From Sorghum bicolor (lineage: Eukaryota > Streptophyta > Magnoliopsida > Poales > Poaceae): DNA of 64,000 nucleotides. The translations under genes and the position numbers were made by a program. The stretch covers positions 325,018 through 389,017 of the forward strand of contig NW_018396409.1 of NCBI RefSeq assembly GCF_000003195.3. Reading direction: 5' to 3'. Positions 1 through 10,612 of the stretch are shown one piece after another. Under the pieces are notes generated by a model. The model was given only the letters and a program-made list of their open reading frames with translations, had not been told where the DNA came from and did not search any database. The first letter of the stretch is position 1; each line of letters starts with the position of its first letter.

Positions 1-2133
1 CTATGGTGATGCAACGCTATAAGATTCCCGTCGGGCTCCGTCGATATAGCTCGTTGTCTTCACCATAGATCACATATGATTTGGCCCGTCGAGCGATATG
101 ACGAGCTTCTGTCCTGTCTTCTGGCAACTCACCGCGGATAAGGCAGTCGAGGAACGGTGTGCGCCAATCGAATGGTCGACCTGGTCGTCGTTCTATTTCC
201 ATCACCTCTTCCTCCATCAAGAGCGCATCGACAGCATTGGTTGGTTGGGCGATGGTGGTGTCGACGCCAGCCCCTGTGCCTATGTCGACGGATGGCTCGT
301 GTAGATCCTTTGAGAATGCATCAGGCGGCACTGTGCCTCTGGTAGATGCAATCTTGGCGAGTTCGTCGGCTGCCTCGTTGTAACGTCGAGCGACATGGAC
401 AAGCTCGAGGCCGTGGAATTTGTCTTCGAGTCGACGCACCTCCTTGCAGTATGCTTCCATTTTTGGGTCATGGCAACTCGAGGCTTTCATTACCTGGTCG
501 ATGACGAGTTGGGAGTCACCTCGGACGTCGAGGCGTCGGACTCCTAACTCAATAGCGATCTTGAGACCGTTGACGAGGGCCTCATATTCTGCGACATTGT
601 TAGATGCGGCGAAATGAATCCTGATTATGTACCTCATGTGGACGCCCAAGGGTGAGATGAACAGTAGGCCGGCCCCGGCCCCAGTTTTCATGAGTGACCC
701 GTCGAAATACATTGTCCACAGCTCCGCCTGGACCTGAGTTGGGGGAAGCTGGGAGTCCGTCCATTCCGCGACGAAGTCTACTAGGGCTTGCGATTTGATG
801 GCCTTTCGAGGCGCGTAAGTGAGAGTCTCGCTCATGAGCTCGACCGACCACTTTGCTATCCTTCCCGTGGCCTCCTTGCTCTGGATTATCTCGCCCAAAG
901 GGAAAGAAGAGACCACCGTGATAGGATGACCAAGGAAGTAATGCTGTAATTTGCGGCGGGCAAGGATTACGGCGTAGATCAGCTTCTGGATTTGGGGGTA
1001 ACGCGCCTTGGTCTCCGAAAGCACCTCGCTGACGAAATAGACTGGCCTTTGGACTGGCAGCGCGTGACCCTCCTCTTGTCTTTCGACCACCACCGCCGCG
1101 CTGACGACCTGGGTCGTCGACGCGACGTAGAGGAGCAGCGGTTCCGCAGGTTGAGGTGGAACCAGGACTGGTGCCGAAGTCAGTGTCTTTTTTAGTTTTT
1201 CGAGTGCTTCCTCGGCCTCGGGGGTCCAAGAAAAACGCTCGACCTTCTTCAGGAGTCGATATAATGGTAATGCCTTTTCTCCTAGTCTCGAGATGAAACG
1301 GCTCAGAGCCGCCAGGCACCCCGTGACTCTCTGGACCCCCTTGATGTCTCGGATTGGCCCCATTTTCCGGGGTTGGCCTCGATACCGTGCTGTGAAACAA
1401 TGTATCCTAAGAGCATGCCTCGAGGCACGCCGAAAACGCACTTCTCGGGATTAAGCTTGATCCGGCTGGTGCGTAAGCAGCTGAAGGCAACCTCGAGGTC
1501 CTGGATCAGGTCTCCTCGTTGCTTTGACTTGACGACAATGTCGTCGACGTAGGCCTCGACCGTTGAGCCTATATGTTCGCCAAATACGTGGAGCATGCAA
1601 CGTTGATACGTGGCTCCCGCGTTTCGAAGCCCAAATGGCATGGTCACGTAGCAATACATCCCGAACGGCGTGATGAAAGAGGTCGCGAGCTGGTCGGACT
1701 CTTTCATTTTTATTTGGTGATAACCAGAATAAGCATCAAGGAAAGAAAGGGTTTCACATCCCGCGGTAGAATCGACAATCTGATCAATGCGTGGTAATGG
1801 AAAGGGAACTTTCGGACATGCTTTATTCAAACTAGTATAATCGACACACATCCTCATTTTCCCATTCTTTTTCTTAACTAATATAGGGTTCGCTAACCAG
1901 TCAGGATGATGAACCTCCTTGATGAATCCGGCCGTCAAAAGCTTGTGGACTTCCTCGCCAATGATCTTGCGCTTTTCCTCGTCGAATCGGCGCAACCGCT
2001 GCTTCACTGGCTTGGAACCGGCTCGAATCTCCAAGGAGTGCTCGGCGACTTCCCTTGGTATGCCCGGCATATCCGAGGGACTCCATGCAAACATATCAGC
2101 ATTCGCACGGAGAAAGTCGACGAGCACGGCTTC
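1..2133 (-). pseudogene. pol: pol remnant: RT, RNase H, archaeal-type RNase H (disrupted)
   Basis: This follows the gag-protease frame directly after a TAG at 2134-2136. Visible in order are the RT core with an MPFGLRNAGATYQ block and the YVDDIVVKS catalytic motif, a degenerate RNase H, and the second RNase H with FDGS, NVAEYEAL and RGDSQLV blocks. Compared with copy 2, about 19 bp are missing near 1367 (minus strand), which shifts the frame between RT and RNase H. A CAG-to-TAG change at 17-19 then ends the frame just before the integrase zinc region. The piece cannot give a full polyprotein. RT here keeps the proline of MPFGL that copy 2 has lost. Confidence 0.9.
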
Positions 2134-5100
2134 CTATTTGGGGTCGAGGTCGGTGCTGATCGTCAGCACCTTGCCGTCGGAGTTGTTGGGGTCGAGCGGG
2201 ATCTTCTTAGTTCCTTCCGCCGCCTCGAAGCTGCCCGCATGTCGTTTAGGTTCTGGAGCCTCAGCGGCCATGGCTTCGAGCTTTGCAACGAGCTCGGTGG
2301 AGCTCTCGACCGCCTCCCCGTACTCGACGCACTCGACGTCGCACTCGTACGCGTGCTCGAAGGAGGAACTGACGGTGATGACGCCTTTGGGACCAGGCAT
2401 CTTCAGCTTCCAATATGTGTAGTTGGGTATAGCCATGAACTTGGCGTAGCCCGGGCGCCCGATGATGGCGTGGTACGTGCCTCGGAACCCAACCACCTCG
2501 AAGGTGAGGGTCTCCTTCCTGAAGTTGGCCGCCGTGCCGAAGCAGACCGGTAGGTCGATTCGACCTACTGGCAGTGCCTTTTTCCCCGGTACGACGCCAT
2601 GGAAACCGCCGGCGCTTGGCTGGAGGCGTCCTCTATCGATGCCGAGGAGATCGAGGGTCTCGAGGTAGATGATGTTGAGGCTGCTGCCACCATCCATTAG
2701 CACTTTCGAGAGTCGGGTGTTGACGATGATGGGGTCGACGACGAGTGGGTAGACGCCTGGGGCGACTACCTTGTCAGGGTGATCTTCTCGGTCGAAGGTG
2801 ATGGGAGTGCTTGACCAGCTAAGATACTGGGGCACCGCCATTCTTGCTGCAAAGACTTCGCGACGCTCCCTTTTGCGCTGCCTCGCGGTCAATTGAGTCG
2901 AAGGCCCGCCATAGATCATGTAGCAGTCGTGGACGGCGGGGAAGCCGTCGTCATCTTTGTTGTCCTCCTTGCCGCCAGCCTTCTCCTTCTTGGAGTCCTC
3001 ACGCGTATCTTTTTTGAACCCCTGACCGTCGAAATGCTTTTTCAGCATGCGACAGTCCTTGAGTTTGTGGCTAGCGCCTCCCTTATGGTAAGGGCACGGC
3101 TCCTCCAACATCTTGTCGAAGATGCCTCCCTCCGGAGGGCCTCGCGGCTTCTTTCGATCCATTGTGGCGACGAGGTCGTCACCCGAATCTCCCTGGTGGA
3201 ACTGCCGCACTTTCTGCTTCTTTTTATTTTTCTTGAGGCCTCGACTGGAAGTCCCATCTTCATCGACGGGCTGCTTGCCTTTTCTTCCTTCTGAGCTGAA
3301 GAAGGCGCCGACTGCCTCCTCCCCTGCCGCGTAGTTAGCCACTACATCCATCAGCTCGTCGACGGTTTGAGGTCGATTGCGGCCTAATTCCCGCACCAAG
3401 TCTCGACTGGTGGTGCCCGAGACAAACGCCAAGATGACGTCGTGGTCGGGGATGTGTGGCAACTCAGTGCGCTGCTTCGAGAAGCGTCAAGCGTACTCCC
3501 GAAGAGTCTCTCCTGACTTCTGCTTGCATTTGCTGAGGTCCCACGAGTTCCCTGGCCGTATATAGGTCCCTTTGAAATTACCCTCGAAGACTCTGACCAG
3601 GTCAACCCAGTTGTGAATCTGATTGGTTGGGAGTTCCTCGAGCCATCGACGGGCGGTGTCGGAGAGAAAAAGGGGTAGCTGTCTGATGATGGCTCGATCA
3701 TCCCCCCGAGCGCCACCTAGCTGACAAGCCAGCCTGAAATCGGCCAGCCATAGCTCTGGCTTGGTTTCTCCATTGTACTTCGCGATGCTGGTTGGGGGTC
3801 GGAATGGACTAGGCAGGGGCGTGCTGCGAATCGCCCTGCTGAACACCCGCGGGCCCGGTGGCTCGGGGGCCACCCGGTCCTCGTCGCTGTCGTACCTCCC
3901 ACCGCGATGCGCGCTATAACCACGTTCTTCCGCGTCTCCGTGCTGGCGGCGTCTATTTTCTTTGACGTCGTGTCGCGCGTCGTGTCGACGTTGATTGTCG
4001 GCAGGGAGGATGAGAGCGGTCTTTCTACCTCGAGGGGGAGGTTGTTGCTGGACAGACACCTCCTCTTCGATTAGAGGCTGTTCGTCGCGCTTCTCTGTGG
4101 CAGCTCCTCGTCGTCGAGATGCCGAACTTTCGGCTTGTTGAACTGCTGCCACCTGGAGCAATGTCTGAACTTCATCTCAAATTCGTCGGGCCTGGGAATT
4201 TGATGGTTCTGGCATGTTACGTAGCAGCATCGTCGCTGCCACTATATTCTGGCCTGCTCGAGGGAAACGGCCGACAGGTTGCTCCGCCTCCGTGTCACCG
4301 ACGATCTGTCGATGTACCTCTCGAGCGCGTCTGCGGACACTTCCGCCTGGCGGGTAGGGCAGGTCTTGTTCGAGGATTTGCTCGAGCAGGACGAGGCGCT
4401 CGCGATCTTCGTCGAGCTTCATCTTGAGCTCCCGCAGCTGCGCGAGCTGCGCAGTTCTATCTTCCTGAGGAAGAGGGTCGAGCCGTCCGTCGTTCCCAGG
4501 CGTCCTGGGGTCTTCTTGCGCCGCGGGGGCTCGACCACCCGCAACAGCATCCCGTGTCTCGTCGGTGGTTTCTGCCGCCCCGTCGAGGTGATAGCATTCC
4601 CTCGTAGGGTCATAGCTGTCTGTCTCGGAGTCGGAGTCCGGCTCGGCAGCGTGGAAACATTCACGTCCTTCCTCCAGCCATCGTTGCCTGAGGGAGGTGA
4701 TCGAGTATCGTCCGGGGCCTAGACGGCGGAGGCCCCGTACTCGGGAAAGGTCCGGCAGTTCGGACGTCGGCCGCCGCTCTTCGGAGCTACGTGGGATGAC
4801 CATTGGTCTTTCCACGTATGTCTGAGCGTTTGGGCATATCGTCTTGGCGAGCGATGCCGCGGCGTTGTCCAACCCGAACGGCAGTGCCGCCCTTGGAGAG
4901 AACAACCCGTGTGGAAGTAGCCTAGCTGCGGTGGGGGAGGGTGCGCGAGACGCGTCTCCCCCCATCGTCGCGTGGTGCTGAGTCGTCGCACTTGTTGCTC
5001 GGTCACACGGTGTTGCCGACCCGTGGCCCACATCCTGCCTTGCACGAGTTGTTGGTCGTGCCGAAGCAAAGGGGCCGCGGTGGTGCTGCCCGCGCCTCTT

Positions 5101-5286
5101 CTTAGGCGGGGAGGCGTGGTGGTGAGGGCGTCTTGGAGCCTTCAACCGTGCTGGCGTAACGCGGACTCCTCCTGGTCCTTTGACCGAGAGCAAGATCATG
5201 TCGTAGCCGAAGCCCGTAGACATGAACTCGAGACTCCCAAACCAAATCACCGTGGAGTGCGGAAGCGGCGAGGCAGGAGTAGCCAT
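2134..5286 (-). pseudogene. gag: gag-protease remnant with two internal stops
   Basis: The ATG at 5286-5284 (MATPASPLPHST) lies just inside the primer site and matches the start in copy 2. The product is a Gag with an arginine- and glutamine-rich middle, a capsid-like region (PELWLADFRLACQLGG...), a CCHC-like knuckle (CPYHKGGASHKLKDC) and a retropepsin with MDGGSSLN. Two in-frame TGA codons interrupt it, at 4177-4179 and 3487-3489. In copy 2 both positions are CGA (Arg), so each fits a CpG transition. The frame ends at TAG 2134-2136, at the same place as in copy 2, with RT continuing in frame after it. Confidence 0.9.
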
Positions 5287-5324
5287 CCGGAAAGTGGTGG
5301 GAAATCGGTGAAAAACACGCAGGA

Positions 5325-5343
5325 CCCCTACCTGGCGCGCCAA
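5325..5343 (-). other. primer binding site, copy 1
   Basis: Immediately inside the LTR end, the minus strand reads TTGGCGCGCCAGGTAGGGG, the same as copy 2 at 11659-11677. Position and the leading TGG fit a tRNA primer site. I did not identify the tRNA with confidence. Confidence 0.7.
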
Positions 5344-5344
5344 C

Positions 5345-6391
5345 TGTCGGTGTTTTTTCCCCCGGGGCGTCACACCAACGAGTAAATTTGTATGCGTGCT
5401 CCCCTTTCCGGATGGTGATACAAGAAGACACAGAGATTTATCCTGGTTCGGGCAAGAGAAGGCCCTACGTCCAGCGGGGGGAGAGAGTTTGTATTATCTT
5501 GCACCTAAGTGCTTGTACAGGGGCGAATACAAGCGTGGTATGAAGTGTGTCGCTCTACTACGTGTGTGTGGGTTCTTGTGTTGTGATGTCTCCCTCTTCT
5601 ATTCCTGAGTCCCTCCTTTTATAGCTCCAAGGAGAGACACAGGGTACATGCATAGATATTAGAGTAGGGATCGATAGCCGCATGGAGCGCTGACCTACTC
5701 GAGGCTTCCGTACGTCATGGCCTCGAGCCGTCCCATCTTGATAGCTTGTTGATGATTACGCGTGCTCCTGCGTGCTGCCCTGCCAGCCGCCTTGTGCTGG
5801 TTCTGAGGTCGCATGCTCGTATGGTATGGTGGCGGATCCGGCGGAGCAGCTGTGGTGTTGTCAGTCGATGCCCGACTTGTCCCTGGGAAGGGACCTCGTT
5901 CGGTCGAGGGTCGGGCGCCGCGTAATATGCTGATATCTGGAGCGCTGACCTTGGGTGTCTCGAGGAGGTCCCGATTAGACGTTCCATCCTTGTTTCCTGT
6001 GTCCTGACTCGCCCTGGGTCGTTCGGTGGGAAGGCTGCAAAAAGAACGATGGGACAGAAGCTTGCTCCCTATCACGCCTTCCGTGACCTGTGTGTTAGGT
6101 GGGGAAGCGTCAGGTGCATTTAATGCTTCGGCTCGCGTGCGCGCGTCGGGCGGCGGACAGTGTCCTCGCGCCCGACACCTCTCGGTTCGCTCGAGCCCGC
6201 TTCCGTCATCGATGGCAGTCGTCGCTCGAGTCCTGAACCGATTCGCTCGAGACTATTTCCGTCTTCGAGGCTGCGACCGTCGATGGCGGCGCACACGTAA
6301 GATCGGAGCGTCGAATTAAGGGTCTCGACCTTCATACGGGCAATCTCATAATGCGTATTGCTGAGGGTACCCCTTACCGATACCCTCGACA
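5345..6391 (-). repeat. 5' LTR of Tat copy 1 (1047 bp)
   Basis: On the minus strand the LTR runs TGTCGAGGGTA...CCGACA. It aligns with the 1045-bp LTRs of copy 2. A TATAAAAGG promoter element is visible on the minus strand at 5623-5615. The outer end touches satellite (ACACATGTCATC) of a C-type monomer. Confidence 0.93.
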
Positions 6392-9300
6392 ACACATGTC
6401 ATCTAGGAGTTCTATTGGGGTGCGTCCAAATGGATTTCTTAGCACATGGTATGTTCCATGCAAACCATGCACCTATCTTGCATCAAGATTAGCACTATCT
6501 CCAACACAGATCGAATTGACCTTCCACTTGAGCCTCTTCACCTAGGAGTATTATCGGGTGCTTCCATAATGGTTTCTGAGCCTATGGTGCATTATGCGCA
6601 AACCATGCACCAATCTTGCACCTAAACTAACACTGTCTCAAAACAGATTGAAGCAAGATTCCATATGACACACATGATCTAGGAGTTCTATCGGGTGCGT
6701 CCAAATTGATTTCCGAGAATATGGTATGTTCCATGCAAACCGTACACCTATCTTGCATCAAGATTAGCACTATCTCCAAACAAACCGAACCGAGCATTCA
6801 ATTCCGCCTCTTCACCTAGGAGTACCATCGGGAACTTCCACAACGGTTTCTGAGCCTATGGTGGACTGGGCACAAACCATGCACTTATCTTGCACTGAAA
6901 CTAATACTATCTCCAACTGGATTGAAGCGAGATTCCATATGATACACTTCATCTAGTAGTTCCATCGGGTGCATCTACAGTTCCATCGAGTGTGTCTAAA
7001 TTGATTTTTGAGCATATGTTATGTTCCATGCAAACCGTGCACCTATCTTGCATCAAGATTAGAACTATCTCCAAACAGACAGAACGAAAATTCCACATGA
7101 GCCTCTTCAACAAGGAGTACAATCGCGTGCATCCAAAATAGTTTCTTAGCCTATGGTGCATTAGGCACAAACCGTGCACCTATCTTGCACCGAAACTAAC
7201 ATTATCTCCAAAGAGACCGAAGTGAGATTCTATATGACAGACGTCATCTATGAGTTCTATTGGGTGCTTTGAAATATATTTCTATGCATATGGTACGTTC
7301 GATGCAATTCGTGCACCTATCTTGAATCAATAGCACTATCTCCAAACAAAGCAAACTGAGCTTCCACTTGAGCCCCTTTACCCATGAGTATCATCGGGTG
7401 CATCCAAAATGGTTTCTTAGCCTATGATGCATTAGGCGCAAATTGTGTACCTATCTTGCACCAAAACTAACTCTGTCTCCAAACAGACCAAAGCGAGATT
7501 CTATATGACACATGTCATCTAGGAGTTCTATTGGGGAGTGTCCAAATGGATTTCTTAGCATATGGTATGTTCCATGCAAACCGTGCACCTATCTTGCATC
7601 AAGATTAGAACTATCTCCAAACAGACAGAACCAAGATTCCACATGAGCCTCTTCAACAAGGAGTACCATCGCGTGTGTCCAAAATAGTTTCTTAGCCTAT
7701 GGTGCATTAGGCACAAACCGTGCACCTATCTTGCACCAAAACTAACATTATCTCCAAAGAGACCGAAGTGAGATTCTATATGACACACGTCATCTAGGAC
7801 TTCTATCGGGTGCTTCCAAATATAATTCTAAGCATATGGTACATTCGATACAATTTGTGCACCTATCTTGCATCAATAGCACTATCTCCAAACAAAGCAA
7901 ATTGAGCTTCCACTTGAGCCCCTTTACCCACGAGTATCATCGAGTGCATCCAAAATGGTTTCTTGGCCTATGATGCATTAGGCGCAAACTGTGTACCTAT
8001 CTTGCACCAAAACTAACTCTGTCTCCAAACAGACCAAAGCGACATTCTATATGACACATGTCATCTAAGAGTTCTATTGGGGAGTGTCCAAATGGATTTC
8101 TTAGCATATGGTATGTTCCATGCAAACCGTGCACCTATCTTGCATCAAGATTAGCACTATCTCCAAACATATCAAGCCGACCTTCCACTTGAGCCACTTC
8201 ACATAGGATTATCATCGGGTGCTTCCATAATGGTTTCTGAGCCAATGGTGCATTATGCGCAAACCATGCACCAATCTTGCACCTAAATTAACACTGTCTC
8301 CAAACCGATTGAAGCGAGATTCCATATGACACACATGATCTAGGAGTTCTATCGGGTGCGTCCAAATTGATTTCTGAGAATATGGTACGTTCCATGCAAA
8401 CCGTACACCTATCTTTCATCAAGATTAGCACTTTCTCTAAATAGACCGAGCTTTCACTTGAGCCTCTTCACCTAGGAGTACCATTGGGAACTTCCACAAC
8501 GATTTCTGAGCCTATGGTGCACTGGGCACAAACCATGCAACTATCTTGCACCGAAACTAATACTATCTCCAACTGGACTGAAGCTAGATTCCATATGATA
8601 CACTTCATCTAGTAGTTCCATCGGGTGCATCTACAGTTCCATCGAGTTTATCCAAATTGATTTCTGAGCATATGGTATGCTCCATGCAAACCGTGCACCT
8701 ATCTTGCATCAAGATAAGAACTATCTCCAAAAAGACAGAACAAAGATTCCACTTGAGCCTCTTCACCAAGGAGTACCATCGTGTGCGTCCAAAATAGTTT
8801 CTTAGCCTATGGTGCATTAGGCACAAACCGTATACCTATCATGCACCAAAACTAACACTATCTCCAAAGAGACCGAAGTGAGATTCTATATGACACATGT
8901 CAACTAGGAGTTCTATTGGGTGCCTCCAATTATATTTCGAAGCATATGGTACGTTCCATGCAATTCGTGCACTTATCTTGCATCAAGACTAGCACTATCT
9001 CCAAACAAAAGCAAACTGAGCTTCCACTTGAGCCCCTTTACCTAGGAGTATCATCGGGTGCATCCAAAATGGTTTCTTAGCCTATGATGCTTTAGGCGCA
9101 AACTGTGTACCTATCTTGCACCAAAACTAACTCTGTCTCCAAACAGACCGAAGCGAGATTCCATATGACACATGTCATCTAGGAGTTCTATTGGGGTGCA
9201 TCCAAATGGATTTCTTAGCATATGGTAGGTTCCATGCAAACCGTGCACCTATCTTGCATCAAGATTATCACTATCTCCAAAAAGATTGAACCGACCTTCC

Positions 9301-10612
9301 ACTTGAGCCTCTTCACCTATGATTATCATCGGGTGCTTCCATAATGGTTTCCGAGCCTATGGTGCATTATGCGCAAACCATGCACCAATCTTGCACCTAA
9401 ACTAACACTGTCTCCAAACAGATTGAAGTGAGATTCCATATGACACACATGATCTAGGAGTTCTATCGGGTGCGCCCAAATTGATTTCTAAGAATATGGT
9501 ACGTTCCATGCTAACCATACACCTATCTTTCATCAAGATTAGCACTATCTCCAAACAAACCGAACCGAACTTTCACTTGAGCCTCTTCACCTAGGAGTAC
9601 CATCGGGAACTTCCACAACGATTTCTGAGCCTATGGTGCACTGGGCACAAACCATGCACTTATCTTGCACTGAAACTAATACTATCTCCAACTGGATTGA
9701 AGCGAGATTCCATATGATACACTTCATCTAGTAGTTCCATCGGGTGCATCTACAGTTCCATCGAGTGTGTCCAAATTGATTTTTGAGCATATGGTATGTT
9801 CCATGCAAACCGTGCACCTATCTTGCATCAAGATTAGAACTATCTCCAAACAGACAGAACCAAGATTCCACATGAGCCTCTTCAACAAGGAGTACAATCG
9901 CGTGCATCCAAAATAGTTTCTTAGCCTATGGTGCATTAGGCACAAACCGTGCACCTATCTTGCACCGAAACTAACATTATCTCCAAAGAGACCGAAGTGA
10001 GATTCTATATGACACACGTCATCTATGAGTTCTATTGGGTGCTTTCAAATATATTTCTATGCATATGGTACGTTCGATGCAATTCGTGCACCTAGCTTGC
10101 ATCAATAGCACTATCTCCAAACAAAGCAAACTGAGCTTCCACTTGAGCCCCTTTACCCAGGAGTATCGTCGGGTGCATCCAAAATGGTTTCTTAACCTAT
10201 GATGCATTAGGCGCAAATTGTGTACCTATCTTGCACCAAAACTAACTCTGTCTCCAAACAGACCAAAGCGAGATTCTATATGACACATGTCATCTAGGAG
10301 TTCTATTGGGGAGTGTCCAAATGGATTTCTTAGCATATGGTTTGTTCCATGCAAACCGTGCACCTATCTTGCATCAAGATTAGAACTATCTCCAAACAGA
10401 CAGAACCAAGATTCCACATGAGCCTCTTCAACAAGGAGTACCATCGCGTGCGTCCAAAATAGTTTCTTAGCCTATGGTGCATTAGGCACAAACCGTGCAC
10501 CTATCTTCACCAAAACTAACATTATCTCCAAAGAGACCGAAGTGAGATTCTATATGACACACGTCATCTAGGAGTTCTATTGGGAGCTTCCAAATATAAT
10601 TCTAAGCATATG
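6392..10612 (+). repeat. Centromeric satellite block 1 (about 137-bp monomers, higher-order repeat)
   Basis: Direct counting of the recurring CACTATCTCC landmark gives spacings of 137-138 bp. Two monomer classes alternate. One has GATTCCATATGACACA...GTCATCTAGGAGTTC; the other has CTTCCACTTGAGCC...TTCACCTAGGAGTA. Eight types (A-H) recur. Example unit starts: A 7746, B 7880, C 8017, D 8155, E 8292, F 8429, G 8561, H 8719, next A 8856 (1110 bp), next A 9975 (1119 bp). Two C monomers are followed directly by H (7609, 10384), giving four-monomer units. Short minus-strand reading frames in this block recur with the repeat and are not genes. Confidence 0.95.
10608..10612. other. Target-site duplication, left copy (ATATG)
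   Basis: ATATG here is repeated exactly at 24577-24581 on the far side of the element. Joining the flanks restores an ordinary A-type satellite monomer (...AAGCATATGGTACG...). Confidence 0.95.

Larger units (their letters stand above)
1..6391 (-). mobile_element. Tat-lineage Ty3/gypsy LTR retrotransposon, copy 1 (5' part, truncated by window edge)
   Basis: Read on the minus strand, the order is 5' LTR (6391-5345), primer site, gag-protease, then RT, both RNase H domains and the start of the integrase region, stopping at base 1 of the window. The proteins and LTR are close to those of the complete copy at 10613-24576, so it is the same family. The archaeal-type second RNase H after the normal one is the mark of the Tat clade. 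Three nonsense codons and a 19-bp deletion make this copy defective. Its outer LTR end abuts satellite at 6392. The other end, and so the target duplication, lies outside the window. Confidence 0.93.

Noticed and set aside
600..1400. A 266-codon minus-strand frame and several + strand frames within the pol region of Tat copy 1
   Set aside because: They overlap the recognised RNase H frame in other phases and show no domain.
6949..7179. Recurring 60-97 codon minus-strand frames such as MCLMHHRLRNYFGRTRWYSLVKR, in all satellite blocks
   Set aside because: They recur with the satellite period, differ by the same substitutions as the repeat and have no recognised domain. They are chance open frames in repeat DNA.
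6392..10612. CRISPR-like array
   Set aside because: The repeats are head-to-tail monomers of 137 bp with no unique spacers, in a eukaryotic centromere context.
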